Made by a program: the position numbers and the translations under genes | Source of the DNA: WQXF01 sp031553615 | GTDB taxonomy: Bacteria; Bacillota; Clostridia; Christensenellales; Aristaeellaceae | Assembly (NCBI GenBank): GCA_031553615.1 | Contig: JAVBLJ010000023.1 | Span: forward strand, 19,021-83,020 | Reading direction: 5' to 3' | DNA: 64,000 nucleotides | The notes under the pieces: model-generated | Databases searched by the model: none | Told to the model about the DNA's origin: nothing | What the model saw: the letters and a program-made list of their open reading frames with translations, nothing else | Part shown: positions 8,152-17,190 of the stretch, piece after piece | How positions within the stretch are numbered: position 1 is the stretch's first letter | Layout of the letters: every line of letters starts with the position of its first letter

Positions 8152-9372
8152 ATGGATAACGCAAGCGCAATCCGGTTTCACGATCCGCTCATCGTGCGCG
8201 ACGGCGGCAAGTACTTCTGCTTTTCGACCGACACCAACGTGCGCGGGGTGCAAACCAGCGTCAGCGAGGATTTGCTTTCTTGGCGGCTGAAGGGCCCGGC
8301 GCTGTCCGAAGCCCCGGCTTCGGTGGTCGCCCACGTAGGCGAAACCGGATTTTGGGCCCCCGAAGTGGTGCGGGTGGGCGACGAATGGCGGCTCTATTGC
8401 TGTGCCTCGCAGTTTGGAAAATCCCAGAGCGTGATTGGGCTGGCGGTCAGTGAACGTGTTGAAGGGCCATACAGCTATCGCGGCGATGTGATCCGCACCT
8501 ACCATACCGGCCGGTACGATGCGCCCAATGCCATCGACCCCAACGTGGTGACGGATCGCGATGGCACGGCGTACCTGGTCTACGGCTCGTTCTTTGGCGG
8601 CATCTATATCGCGAAGCTGAACGAGGCGGGACTGCTGGCCGAGAGCGGGTATGGTACACGCATCGCGGGGGGTGAGCACCGCGCGGTGGAGGGCGGCTAC
8701 GTGGTGTACGATGCGGCGAGCGCCCAGTTTTTCCTGTTTGTATCCTACGGCAGCTTGCGGTACGATTACAACATACGCGTAGGCCGTTCGGCGCAGATCA
8801 CCGGGCCCTATATCGATAGCGAGGGTCACGCGCTCACCGATCTGGACCCCATCCGAAGCGTGGGCGACAAGCTGGCGGGCGGGTACAACTTCGATTTTTC
8901 GGGAGAGCCCGGTTGGATGGGGCCCGGTCACAACAGCGCGGTGCGGCTCGATGATGGGCTCTACGTGGTTCACCACGTGCGGCAAGAGGGCGAGGAGCGG
9001 TTTCCCTGCCTGCAGCTGCGCAAGGTGTTCTTTACCCGGGAGGAGAAGCCGCGCATGCTGCTTTCGCCCGCGCCCTACGACGGTGCACCCCAGAGGATTC
9101 CCTCGCGGCAGGAGCTGATCGGCGAGGTCAGCCTGATCCGCCACGACCGGTTCAGCAACGGCGTGACCTACGGCAGAAAGCTGGCGATCGAGACCATCCT
9201 GCGCGAGTTCAGCGAGGATGGCGCGGTGGAGATAGAGGCGTACGGCAGGCGGTACGGCGGCTGGGCCTTCGTGCAGGGAGGCAGGGCATATCTCACGGCC
9301 ATCAGCCCCGATGGCGAGTGCCTTTGGGGGTTGGTGAAGAAGGAATGCGTTTCGGAGGAGGGGTGCGAGTGA
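8152..9372 (+). CDS. GH43 arabinanase/arabinosidase, cytoplasmic
   Basis: A 406-aa family 43 five-bladed propeller glycosidase. The three acidic residues are visible: base Asp11 in RFHDPLIVRD, pKa-tuning Asp129 in NAIDPNVVTD, and acid Glu180 in RAVEGGYVVY. The metal-site His pair is in YVVHHVR. There is no signal peptide, so it would act on imported arabino-oligosaccharides. AAGGGG precedes the ATG. Its stop overlaps the start of a secreted paralogue (GTGA overlap). The best match is the endo-/exo-1,5-arabinanase group, given the GPGHNSAV motif; exact specificity is not provable from sequence. Confidence 0.88.
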   Translation: MDNASAIRFHDPLIVRDGGKYFCFSTDTNVRGVQTSVSEDLLSWRLKGPALSEAPASVVAHVGETGFWAPEVVRVGDEWRLYCCASQFGKSQSVIGLAVSERVEGPYSYRGDVIRTYHTGRYDAPNAIDPNVVTDRDGTAYLVYGSFFGGIYIAKLNEAGLLAESGYGTRIAGGEHRAVEGGYVVYDAASAQFFLFVSYGSLRYDYNIRVGRSAQITGPYIDSEGHALTDLDPIRSVGDKLAGGYNFDFSGEPGWMGPGHNSAVRLDDGLYVVHHVRQEGEERFPCLQLRKVFFTREEKPRMLLSPAPYDGAPQRIPSRQELIGEVSLIRHDRFSNGVTYGRKLAIETILREFSEDGAVEIEAYGRRYGGWAFVQGGRAYLTAISPDGECLWGLVKKECVSEEGCE

Positions 9373-10802
9373 AGCGGGTACGGGGTGCGCTGCGGGGTGT
9401 GCCGGGGGTATTCATGGCGCTGCTGTGCGTGCTGGCGCTGCAGCCGGGTGCGGTTGCGGAGGGCACAGACCCAGGCATTCAGCCCCTCGGCGACGTGAGC
9501 CGGATGGGGGATATTGCCCGCTGGGGCGAGCTTAACACCCACGACCCGGCCATCCTGCTGGATAACGGTAAATACTACGTGTTCTCTACCGATGCCTCCT
9601 ATGGCGATATGCATACGCCGGGCATCCAGGTACGGGTGTCCGACGATTTGATCCGCTGGGAGTACCTGGGCCCGGCCTTTGCCAACTACGCCGAGGATTG
9701 TGCTGAAGCCATCGCCTATGCAGGGCTGGATGTCGGCAAAAAGCAGGGCTTGTGGGCCCCGGATGTGATCAAGGTCGGCGATACCTACCGCATGTATTTC
9801 TCCGCATCCACCTTCGGTTCCTCGCGCTCCTGCATCGGCCTGGCCGAAGCCGATCGCCCCGAGGGCCCGTACACCTACCGGGGGATCGTGGTGCGTTCCT
9901 ATGTCAACGCCGTCAGCGGCCCCAACGCCATCGATCCCGCCATCGTTACCGACGCGGAGGGCGGACAATGGATGTCCTATGGTTCCTTTTCGGGCGGTAT
10001 CTTTCTCGAAAAGCTGGACGTGCAGACCGGGCTGATCGGCGATGCCTCGGTGCAACCCGTGCGCATTGCGGGCAGCCGGGGTGCGGCCATCGAGGGCTCC
10101 TGCATCCTGTATTGGCCGGAGAATGGCTACTATTATCTGTTTGTATCCTGCGGCTCGCTTTCCAGCAATTACACGGTGCGCGTGGGGCGCTCGCGGGAGA
10201 TCGCCGGGCCCTACCTGGATGCGAACGGCAAGAATCTGGCCGCGATTGGCCCAGGCTACAGCAGCACCATCGGTGTAAAGCTGATGGGCGGCTTCACCTT
10301 TCTTTCCGATCCGGGCGCGCTGCGCAGCAAGGGCACCATGGCTCCCGGCCACAACAGCGTGCTGGCCCAGGGCGGCGATCTCTTTATGGTGCATCACGCC
10401 AGAACCTACGCGCTGCCCGATTACTGGTTCACCATGAACGTTCGCCGGATGTTCATCAACCGCTTTGATTGGCCGGTGCTCGCGCCCAACCGCTACACGG
10501 GAGAGGCCTTGGTGCCCATCGAGCTGCCCGAGGGCGACTACGCGTTGGTGCGGCACGGGGACGATACCAACACCGAGAGCCGAGATTCCGCGCGGATCGA
10601 GCTGCGTGAAGGCACGGTCTCCGGGGCGGTAAGCGGCACCTACGGCTTGTACGGCGACTACCGCATCACGCTGACGCTGGAGGGCGTGGAGTACGATGGC
10701 TTTGTGCTGCGCCAATACGATTGGGAACGCCGGACCGAGGTTTTATCGTTCACAGCCATGAGCGAAAGCGGGCTGTGCATCTGGGGCTGCACGCAGCTTT
10801 GA
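9369..10802 (+). CDS. GH43 endo-1,5-alpha-L-arabinanase, secreted
   Basis: A 477-aa secreted arabinanase. I chose the GTG at 9369 because GAGGAGGGG lies just upstream and the translation then opens with a clean signal peptide (VKRVRGALRG, hydrophobic core, cut near AVAEG). An ATG at 9345 is the alternative. Catalytic residues from this start: Asp59 (LNTHDPAILLD), Asp189 (NAIDPAIVTD) and Glu242 (AAIEGSCILY). The last ~90 residues form a lipocalin-like C-terminal domain found in extracellular arabinanases. It would release oligosaccharides outside the cell for the cassette at 3071-7996. Confidence 0.9.
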   Translation: MKRVRGALRGVPGVFMALLCVLALQPGAVAEGTDPGIQPLGDVSRMGDIARWGELNTHDPAILLDNGKYYVFSTDASYGDMHTPGIQVRVSDDLIRWEYLGPAFANYAEDCAEAIAYAGLDVGKKQGLWAPDVIKVGDTYRMYFSASTFGSSRSCIGLAEADRPEGPYTYRGIVVRSYVNAVSGPNAIDPAIVTDAEGGQWMSYGSFSGGIFLEKLDVQTGLIGDASVQPVRIAGSRGAAIEGSCILYWPENGYYYLFVSCGSLSSNYTVRVGRSREIAGPYLDANGKNLAAIGPGYSSTIGVKLMGGFTFLSDPGALRSKGTMAPGHNSVLAQGGDLFMVHHARTYALPDYWFTMNVRRMFINRFDWPVLAPNRYTGEALVPIELPEGDYALVRHGDDTNTESRDSARIELREGTVSGAVSGTYGLYGDYRITLTLEGVEYDGFVLRQYDWERRTEVLSFTAMSESGLCIWGCTQL

Positions 10803-10830
10803 CGTGTCATACCCCCAAATGGCAGAAAGA

Positions 10831-10871
10831 AAGCCTCCCGCCGTGGACCGTTCCACGTGCCGGAGGCTTTT
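10831..10871. terminator. Bidirectional terminator between convergent genes
   Basis: AAGCCTCC pairs with GGAGGCTT around an inner CGTGGA/TCCACG stem, with T-runs on both strands. It separates the plus-strand arabinanase from the minus-strand GH2 gene. Confidence 0.85.
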
Positions 10872-10898
10872 GGCGTTGTACGAAGTGGAGCGGCTTGG

Positions 10899-13199
10899 TT
10901 AGCGCTGCTCCAGCGCGAGGGTGACAGGTGCGCATCCGGCCAGGGTGGCGTGCAGCGTAAGCTTGCCCGGATGTTCACCCGCGCGGATGTACACGATGGC
11001 TTGCCCGTTCCAGGTGGCGCGCTTTTGCGAGGAGTAGGGGGTCAAATCGATCGGCGAGCCGTTCTCGATGCCGAGTATCTCGCCTTCGCCCACCAGCGCA
11101 TAGTGAACCATCGCATCCTTCGAAGCGGCGAGGTGGCCTGCCGAATCGCGCAACGAAACTTCAACCTGCGCCACATCCGTGCCATTGGCTTGGAGCATCG
11201 TCTGGTCGCAATCCAACTGGAGTTCCGTCGCGGCGGAGGGGGTGTGCAGCGCGTCCTCCGCGCTTTGTCCACCGCGCGTTGCGACGGCCCGCAGTTCACC
11301 CTTCTCGTAGGGAACCTCGTAGGCTACACAAAACGCATTGCCTGGTTTTTTTATGCCCAGAGAACGCCCGTTCAGAAAAAGCTCGACCTGCTCCGCGTTG
11401 CTGTACACGTTCATGTGAATGCGCTGCGGCTCCTCGTAATCCCAAACGAAGCGCTCGGTGTGCCATTCGCCAGTGGTGCTGGCGGCGATTTTAACGGTTA
11501 ACGCATCGCTCCACATGGCTTGACGATGGTAATAGCGCGGCTTTTCATATCCGGCCAGGGTCATGAAGCCCGCCTGAGAGATGCGCAGGGGCCAACCGCG
11601 GCATTCGCCCAGGAAGTCGATGCCCGTCCACAGGAATTGGCCGCAAATATCCTCGTGATCGCGCACGGCGAGCCATTGCTCGGCGGTCTGACCGTTTTCG
11701 CTGCCGTAGATCACGTGGTTGGGGTACTTGATCCGATCCTCGCGGTAGAGATGCTCCTTGTAGTTGTAGCCCACCACGTCGAGCTCTTGGGCATAGCCCG
11801 TAAGGTTGGAAAGTTCGGGGAATGCCAGCGCACTGGTGACCGGGCGGGTAGCGTCGTGCTGCTTGACGATAGCCGTCAGCTCGCGCGCGATGGTGGCCAA
11901 GCGGTTGGCGTTGGGTTTATGGATATCGTATGCGCGCTCTGCGGCCGGTTTGTTGGCATCGTTGTTGCCGGTCATGGTTTCGAAAAGCGGATGCACATAC
12001 GGGTCGTTCGGGTAGTCAATTTCGTTGCCGATGGACCACAACACGATGCTGGGGTGGTTGCGATCGCGCCGCACCATGGCGGCCAGATCGCGCTCGTGCC
12101 ATTCGGGGAAGGCATCCGCATAGCCGAAGCGCTTGGGCGGGTACACGTTGTGCCCCTGCCACCACTTGTTCTTGCAGCCCTCCCACTCGTCGAAGGCCTC
12201 GTCCATCACCAGCAGCCCCAGCTGGTCGCACAGGTCTAGCAGAGGGACATCGGGCGGGTTGTGGCTGGTTCGCAGCGCGTTGCAGCCTGCGGCCTTCAGC
12301 TTGCGCAGCCGCCGCTCCCATACGATCGGAGGCACTGCTGCGCCCAGCGCGCCTGCATCGTGATGCACGCAAACGCCTTTGAACTTCAAGGCTTGGCCGT
12401 TGAGGGTGAACCCATGGGCGGGATCGAAGCAGAACGTGCGGATGCCGCAGGGAATGCAGGTTTCATCCTGCACTTGACCGGCCTCAAGCGTGCGGCACAC
12501 CAGCGTGTAGAGGTATGGGTGATCGGGGGACCAAAGCTCGGGGGAAGGAAGGCTCAGTGTAGCCGTGCCCTCCGTGCCTTGCACGCGGGCCTCGGCGACG
12601 GGCGTTCCCTGTGCATTGCGCAGCTCAAACTGTGCTTCTCCGGCTGCGGATAACAGCCAAGCCACCTGCAGCTCTGCATTGGCAGCGCTAGCGGAGCGCG
12701 TGGAAATGAACACTTCATCGGGTAGGAAATGCAGGCGCGGCAGCACGGTGAGCGTGACGTCGCGGTAGATGCCGCTGCCCGTAAACCACCGGGAATCGGC
12801 AAGGTCGGTATGCTCCACCCGCACCGCCAGCACATTTTCGCCGGGAATGGCGAAATCGGTGATGTCGTAGCCGAAGCTGGTGTAGCCCGAAGGCCGCATT
12901 CCCAAATAATTGGAGTTGCACCAGACACGGGCGTTTTTGTATACGCCGCCGAACGTGATGCGCACGTGCTTTTCTGTCAGTTCCTGCGGCAACGTGAAGC
13001 GCAGCCGGTACCAGCCGATACCGCCGCAGAGGTACCCGGTGCCGCTGGAGAAGCTTTTGTCGAAAGGGTGCGCTACCGACCAATCGTGGGGGAGCGTTAC
13101 CGGCAGCCAGCCCGTATCGTCGAACCCTTTGTAATCGGCGTTCTCCACATCGCCCAAGTGAAATTTCCAGCCCTTGTTAAGGCAAGTGGTTCTGTTCAT
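10899..13199 (-). CDS. GH2 beta-galactosidase-family enzyme, cytoplasmic
   Basis: A 766-aa family 2 glycosidase. Domain order: sugar-binding jelly roll (about 1-160), immunoglobulin-like domain (160-260), TIM barrel (260-540) with acid/base Glu393 in WSIGNEIDYP and nucleophile Glu501 in IYGSENGQT, then C-terminal beta domains that include an invasin-like module (LQANGTDVAQVEVSL). There is no signal peptide. AAGGAG upstream supports the ATG. It is the last gene of a minus-strand operon (permease, permease, receptor, GH2), so it probably hydrolyses imported galactosides; beta-glucuronidase or beta-mannosidase activity cannot be excluded by sequence alone. Confidence 0.9.
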   Translation of the reverse strand: MNRTTCLNKGWKFHLGDVENADYKGFDDTGWLPVTLPHDWSVAHPFDKSFSSGTGYLCGGIGWYRLRFTLPQELTEKHVRITFGGVYKNARVWCNSNYLGMRPSGYTSFGYDITDFAIPGENVLAVRVEHTDLADSRWFTGSGIYRDVTLTVLPRLHFLPDEVFISTRSASAANAELQVAWLLSAAGEAQFELRNAQGTPVAEARVQGTEGTATLSLPSPELWSPDHPYLYTLVCRTLEAGQVQDETCIPCGIRTFCFDPAHGFTLNGQALKFKGVCVHHDAGALGAAVPPIVWERRLRKLKAAGCNALRTSHNPPDVPLLDLCDQLGLLVMDEAFDEWEGCKNKWWQGHNVYPPKRFGYADAFPEWHERDLAAMVRRDRNHPSIVLWSIGNEIDYPNDPYVHPLFETMTGNNDANKPAAERAYDIHKPNANRLATIARELTAIVKQHDATRPVTSALAFPELSNLTGYAQELDVVGYNYKEHLYREDRIKYPNHVIYGSENGQTAEQWLAVRDHEDICGQFLWTGIDFLGECRGWPLRISQAGFMTLAGYEKPRYYHRQAMWSDALTVKIAASTTGEWHTERFVWDYEEPQRIHMNVYSNAEQVELFLNGRSLGIKKPGNAFCVAYEVPYEKGELRAVATRGGQSAEDALHTPSAATELQLDCDQTMLQANGTDVAQVEVSLRDSAGHLAASKDAMVHYALVGEGEILGIENGSPIDLTPYSSQKRATWNGQAIVYIRAGEHPGKLTLHATLAGCAPVTLALEQR

Positions 13200-13216
13200 A
13201 CTGCTTCTCCTTGTAA

Positions 13217-13245
13217 GAGGGAGGGCTTGCGAAAAGCCCTCCCTC
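13217..13245 (-). terminator. Intra-operon hairpin after binding-protein gene
   Basis: AGAGGGAGGGCTT pairs with AAGCCCTCCCTCT in the gap between the receptor and the GH2 gene. The position and design match hairpins after the other two CUT1 receptors (4601-4660, 22287-22319). Confidence 0.7.
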
Positions 13246-13264
13246 TGTGCTGATTTGCGTGGGT

Positions 13265-13308
13265 TGGATCGCTTGGATTGGGATCGCTTGGATTTGATCG
13301 CTTGGTAC
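13265..13308 (-). repeat. Degenerate tandem repeat, ~14-bp unit
   Basis: About three copies of a GATCGCTTGGATT-like unit lie just 3' of the binding-protein stop codon. Confidence 0.7.
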
Positions 13309-13311
13309 GGA

Positions 13312-14847
13312 TTACTTCGCGTACACCGCGTTCAGCTGCGCCTGGATTTCGGCCATGGCAGTCTCGTATCCGGCGGCGATCAGGGCCTGACGGAATTCGG
13401 CCACGTATGCTTCCGGATCTTCGCACTTGCCGAAGGCGATCTGCGGCACGTAGGTGTTGAACACGTTGGAGAGGTTATCCAGCTCCACCGAGATGGGATC
13501 GCGATCGAACACGACCTGGCCGTAGGGGTAGGGGATGGCGCACTCGTATTCCTTGAGCAGCGCATCGTACGCAACCCAATCGCGGCGGGAGTCGCGGATT
13601 TCCAGATCGTCGTTGCGGCCCCACCAGTAGTTGAAGCTCGCGCCATCCACTTCGTCGGTGGTGTAGGTATCCGGGCGGGCACGGTAGCCATTGGCATCGA
13701 TGATGTACTGCTGGCCCTCGATGCCGTAGTTGAACAGGTTGTAGAACTCGGGATCGTTGCGGATCAGGTCGTACGCCATCAAGGCGCGCTCGGGGTTTTT
13801 GGAGGTGGCGGCAATGGCCATCGCACCGTGGGTGATGTTCAGGGAAACCACGTTCTGCATTTCTTCGCCGAACCAGAAGAAACCCACGTCCGCATCGGGG
13901 AAGTTCGCCTTGAGCACGGCGTGCACGCGCTCACCGGTCCAGGTCTGGGTGTGGTGCTGCTGGGCGCCGGTGGTGCCATCGTGGAATTCCGCGGCGGTGT
14001 CGCCGTTGTAGTTCAGCACGTCCTCACGCCAGTAACCGGCGGCGGCCCAGGCCTTCATCTCCTTAGCGTAGTTGACCAGTTCGTCGCCCTCCAGGTAGTA
14101 CTTGGAGAGGACGTAGGGGTTCTCCTTCGATTCGCCGAAGAACAGCGGAACCGGAAGACCTTCGATGTTGATGTTGCCGGTGTGCGAAGCCTGCCAGCCG
14201 CCTGCCAGCTGCAGCCCCAGCGATCCGCCGGAACCGGCCGCATCCCACGGGATGACGTCGGGCATGGTATCCTTGATGTACTGGAAGTACTTGCCCAATT
14301 CGGCCCAGGAATTCACGCCGTTTTCCAAGCCGGCGGTCTTGGCCCAATCGTTGCGGTAGATGAAACCGTGGTTGGTCCACTGCGCGTAGTTATCTTCGGG
14401 CATGAGGTAGATGTCGCCCTTGTACTTGCACAGCGCCCAGTGATCGGCGGGAACCGAGGCCCAGGTCTTGGGGGCGTAGGTTTGCAGCATTTCTTCGGTA
14501 AGGGGCAGGAACGCGCCCTTTTCGGAGTTCGGCCACGCATCGAGCCAGTCGGTCGCGGTGCCGATCAGGTCGACAGAGCCGTCCTGCATGGCCAGCGCCA
14601 GGTTGTACTGAGTCTGCCAGTCGGTCCACTCGATCCACTTGATCTGCAGTTCCGCATTGATGGCGGCGGTCAGCTTCTCGTTAAAGACCTTCAGCACTTC
14701 TTCGGTTTTGTTGGTGGGGACATCGCCAGTGACCAGGTAGGTGAGCACCACGTGCTCCGAGGTGTCGATGCCTTCCGTGGCGAGCGCGGCAGGCATTAGG
14801 CCGAGCGCCAGCGCCAGAACAACAAGCAGGGATATGAGTTTCTTCAT
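13312..14847 (-). CDS. CUT1 extracellular solute-binding protein, LipO-like (galactoside cassette)
   Basis: An oligosaccharide receptor of 511 aa. The reading frame opens far upstream, but GAAGGAGG sits 8 nt before the ATG at 14847, and translation from there gives a clear signal peptide (MKKLISLLVVLALALG, cut near LATEG). There is no lipobox Cys. The C-terminal ~130 residues resemble the DUF3502 domain of LipO-type receptors. It sits between two permeases and GH2 on the minus strand. The ligand is inferred to be a galactoside from GH2. Confidence 0.88.
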   Translation of the reverse strand: MKKLISLLVVLALALGLMPAALATEGIDTSEHVVLTYLVTGDVPTNKTEEVLKVFNEKLTAAINAELQIKWIEWTDWQTQYNLALAMQDGSVDLIGTATDWLDAWPNSEKGAFLPLTEEMLQTYAPKTWASVPADHWALCKYKGDIYLMPEDNYAQWTNHGFIYRNDWAKTAGLENGVNSWAELGKYFQYIKDTMPDVIPWDAAGSGGSLGLQLAGGWQASHTGNINIEGLPVPLFFGESKENPYVLSKYYLEGDELVNYAKEMKAWAAAGYWREDVLNYNGDTAAEFHDGTTGAQQHHTQTWTGERVHAVLKANFPDADVGFFWFGEEMQNVVSLNITHGAMAIAATSKNPERALMAYDLIRNDPEFYNLFNYGIEGQQYIIDANGYRARPDTYTTDEVDGASFNYWWGRNDDLEIRDSRRDWVAYDALLKEYECAIPYPYGQVVFDRDPISVELDNLSNVFNTYVPQIAFGKCEDPEAYVAEFRQALIAAGYETAMAEIQAQLNAVYAK

Positions 14848-14882
14848 GGGGGGAACCTCCTTCATATATTCATTGCTCCATG

Positions 14883-14933
14883 CAATGGAATACGGTTGAC
14901 AATGGAATACGGTTGACGATGGAATACGGTTGA
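14883..14933 (-). repeat. Tandem repeat, 17-bp unit x3
   Basis: Three near-perfect copies of CAATGGAATACGGTTGA fill most of the gap between a permease stop and the ribosome site of the binding-protein gene. Confidence 0.9.
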
Positions 14934-14954
14934 AAACAGGCAAACCAACGGATA

Positions 14955-15881
14955 CTAGCCCTTGACCGCGCCCACCGTTAAGCCAGCCACGAAGTACTTT
15001 TGTACAAACGGGTATAGCAGGATGATGGGCCCGGTAGCGATGACGGCTGTGGCCATTTTGAGCGTTTCGGAAGGCAGGTTGGGGATGACTATGTTGTTGC
15101 CTGCCACCGAGTTTTTCAAGGCGGCCGCCTTGTTGATGATGTTGTAGAGGTGGTACTGCAGCGGCTTGTACTTGATCGAGGAGGAGAGGAATAGCGAGGA
15201 GTAATACCATTCGTTCCAGTAACCTAGGGCCAGGAACAGGCCGATGGTGGCCAGCGCGGGGGTGATGGTGGGCAGAATCAGGCGCAGGAAGATGGCGAAA
15301 TCGCCCGCGCCGTCGATCTTGCCCGATTCGGTGATTTCGTGGGGAATGGCCTTGATGTAGTTCTTCATGAGAATGATGAGCCAGGAATTCATCAGCAGCG
15401 GCAATAGCACGGCCAGGTAGCTATCCCTGAGCTGGTATATCTTTACGATGGCATAAAAGAACGGCACCAGACCCGCCGAGAACAGCGAAGTGAAGTAGAT
15501 GTAGAACGAGATGCCGTTGCGGAAGGGGAAATCCTTGCGCTGCAATGCGTAGCCGGTCATGGCGATGGTGAACAGGCCAAAGGTGGTGCCGACCAGTGTA
15601 AGCAGGATGGTGACCACATAGGCGCCGATGAGCTGATCGGGGGAGCGCAGGATCAGGTCGTACGAGAAGGTGGTGAACTCTGTGGGCCATACCGTGAAGC
15701 CGGTGCGGCGGATGGCGGTCTCGGTGCTGAACGAGGAGGCGATGATCATCCAGAATGGAGCGACGCATAGCAGCGCGAAAATGCTGACCACTACGTAGGT
15801 GAAGCCCCGGATCAACCGGTCAGAACCGTCGAGCTTTACGCGATTTTGCGCTTTCTGGGGCTTGGAACGTGCCATGCTCAT
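14955..15881 (-). CDS. CUT1 ABC transporter permease, LplC/YtcP type
   Basis: A 308-aa permease with six helices. The EAA-like loop reads HEITESGKIDGAGDFAIF, near residue 190, and the protein ends in GLTVGAVKG, the hallmark end of this subfamily. GGGAGGG precedes the first of two close ATGs. It pairs with the LplB-type permease immediately upstream (18-nt gap) and the receptor downstream. Confidence 0.9.
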   Translation of the reverse strand: MSMARSKPQKAQNRVKLDGSDRLIRGFTYVVVSIFALLCVAPFWMIIASSFSTETAIRRTGFTVWPTEFTTFSYDLILRSPDQLIGAYVVTILLTLVGTTFGLFTIAMTGYALQRKDFPFRNGISFYIYFTSLFSAGLVPFFYAIVKIYQLRDSYLAVLLPLLMNSWLIILMKNYIKAIPHEITESGKIDGAGDFAIFLRLILPTITPALATIGLFLALGYWNEWYYSSLFLSSSIKYKPLQYHLYNIINKAAALKNSVAGNNIVIPNLPSETLKMATAVIATGPIILLYPFVQKYFVAGLTVGAVKG

Positions 15882-15899
15882 ATCCGTGCCCTCCCTCTG

Positions 15900-16871
15900 T
15901 TAGAATAGCGAGTATTCCGGCTCGATCTTTTTGACGATGGTATTCACCGTAAGCACCAGCATGAAGCCCACGACCGATTGGAATAGGCCAACGGCGCTGC
16001 TTTGGGAGAAGTTGTTGCTGTTCATCATGGCCCGGTATACGTAGGTTTCTATAATGTCGGTGGTGTTGAATAGCATGGAGTTGGAACCCACCAAATTGTA
16101 GAAGAGCCCGAAATTGCCCCGCAGTATGCCGCCCAGCGCGAACAGGATGAGGATGACGATGGTGGGCTTGAGGCAGGGCAGGGTGATGTACCAAATGCGC
16201 TGCCAGCCGTTTGCGCCGTCGACCCGTGCGGCCTCCATCATCGAGGAATCGATGCCCATAATGGCGGCGAAGTACACCACGGTACCGTAACCGGTGCCTT
16301 GCCACAGCGTGACAAGCACGATGATGGTGGGCCAAGCATTCGCCATTGAGTATAGCTTCGGCATGGTCTGGCCGACGGCCCGCACTTGGGTGGAGATGAA
16401 GCCATAATCGAAGTTGATGAGGTTGTACACCAGCAGGCTCACCAGCACTGCCGATATGAAGTAGGGCAGGAACATCATGGATTGCGTTACCTTTTTGAAC
16501 CAGCGGCACTGCACTTCGCTGAGCAGGATGGCGAACAGCACCTGCAAAAAGTTGCCGCATACCAGGAACGCCAGGTTGTAGAGCACGGTATTCTTCAGCA
16601 GCAGGGAAAGCTGGCCGGAACTGAATAGAAACGCGAAATTCTTCAATCCGACGAACTGGCTTTTGAAGATGCCTGCATTGTAATTGAATTTCGTGAATGC
16701 GATATAGGAGCCCGGCATGGGTACATAGCTAAACAAAAAGAAAAACAAAATGGCGGGTACGCACATGAACAGAAGCGTGCGGCTGCGCACTACTTTATGC
16801 CAGAAACTCTCGCTTTTGTGCTGGGCGAGGCTGCGCGGGGCGGGGTTCATCGGCGTCTGCTTTGTAGTCAT
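15900..16871 (-). CDS. lplB: CUT1 ABC transporter permease, LplB type
   Basis: First gene of the galactoside operon, about 323 aa. The frame is open up to 16994, but GAAGGGGGA precedes the ATG at 16871 (MTTKQTPMNP), and the extra N-terminal residues lack permease character. Six helices are visible; the EAA loop reads MMEAARVDGANGWQRIW. The family serves complex oligosaccharides. The 5' region carries a promoter (17135-17164) and two palindromic sites (17114-17127, 16939-16953), so regulation by the upstream LacI protein and/or CcpA is likely. Confidence 0.9.
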   Translation of the reverse strand: MTTKQTPMNPAPRSLAQHKSESFWHKVVRSRTLLFMCVPAILFFFLFSYVPMPGSYIAFTKFNYNAGIFKSQFVGLKNFAFLFSSGQLSLLLKNTVLYNLAFLVCGNFLQVLFAILLSEVQCRWFKKVTQSMMFLPYFISAVLVSLLVYNLINFDYGFISTQVRAVGQTMPKLYSMANAWPTIIVLVTLWQGTGYGTVVYFAAIMGIDSSMMEAARVDGANGWQRIWYITLPCLKPTIVILILFALGGILRGNFGLFYNLVGSNSMLFNTTDIIETYVYRAMMNSNNFSQSSAVGLFQSVVGFMLVLTVNTIVKKIEPEYSLF

Positions 16872-16938
16872 CCCATCATCCCCCTTCGTTATCTGGCCGG
16901 ACGGCTGCGTGAACCAAGGTGACAGCGGACTGGCAAAA

Positions 16939-16953
16939 TTGAAACCGGTTTCA
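16939..16953 (-). promoter_or_regulatory. Perfect 14-bp palindrome (LacI operator or CcpA cre site)
   Basis: TGAAACCGGTTTCA is a perfect palindrome with the central CG typical of LacI-family operators; with the preceding T it also fits the cre consensus. It lies in the leader of the lplB operon, about 174 bp from a related site at the transcription start, a spacing that would allow DNA looping. Confidence 0.75.
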
Positions 16954-17113
16954 GGCATGGGAAAATAAAAAAGAAAACGGCCTACGCTTCGCATCTATCG
17001 CACTTTGGTTGAAGAGAATTTATGGAGAACACGCAACAAAAAACAAGACTGTTTTTTTGCAGTCGGCGAGTTCACTCCGAAAGATGAAGCGTTTTTGTCT
17101 GCTTTAAACAATC

Positions 17114-17127
17114 GGAAACCCATTTCG
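17114..17127 (-). promoter_or_regulatory. Second LacI-type operator at the operon start point
   Basis: GGAAACCCATTTCG shares the GAAA-N4-TTTC layout of the palindrome at 16940-16953 and sits at the predicted +1 of the lplB operon. A repressor bound here would block transcription start. Confidence 0.55.
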
Positions 17128-17134
17128 TGTGTTA

Positions 17135-17164
17135 ATAATAACATGCCCAATTCAACCTTGTCAA
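17135..17164 (-). promoter_or_regulatory. Sigma-A-type promoter of the lplB-GH2 operon
   Basis: Read on the minus strand: TTGACA (17159-17164), 18-bp spacer, TATTAT (17135-17140). It starts a leader of about 257 nt before lplB and lies directly after the lacI stop codon. Apart from this promoter and the two operators, the gap 16872-17190 shows nothing else I recognise. Confidence 0.75.
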
Positions 17165-17190
17165 TAGGGAATGCGGCATCGGAGAATGCA

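Noticed and set aside
13174..14799. A 541-codon plus-strand frame over the galactoside receptor
   Set aside because: Shadow of the minus-strand receptor, which has a signal peptide and ribosome site.
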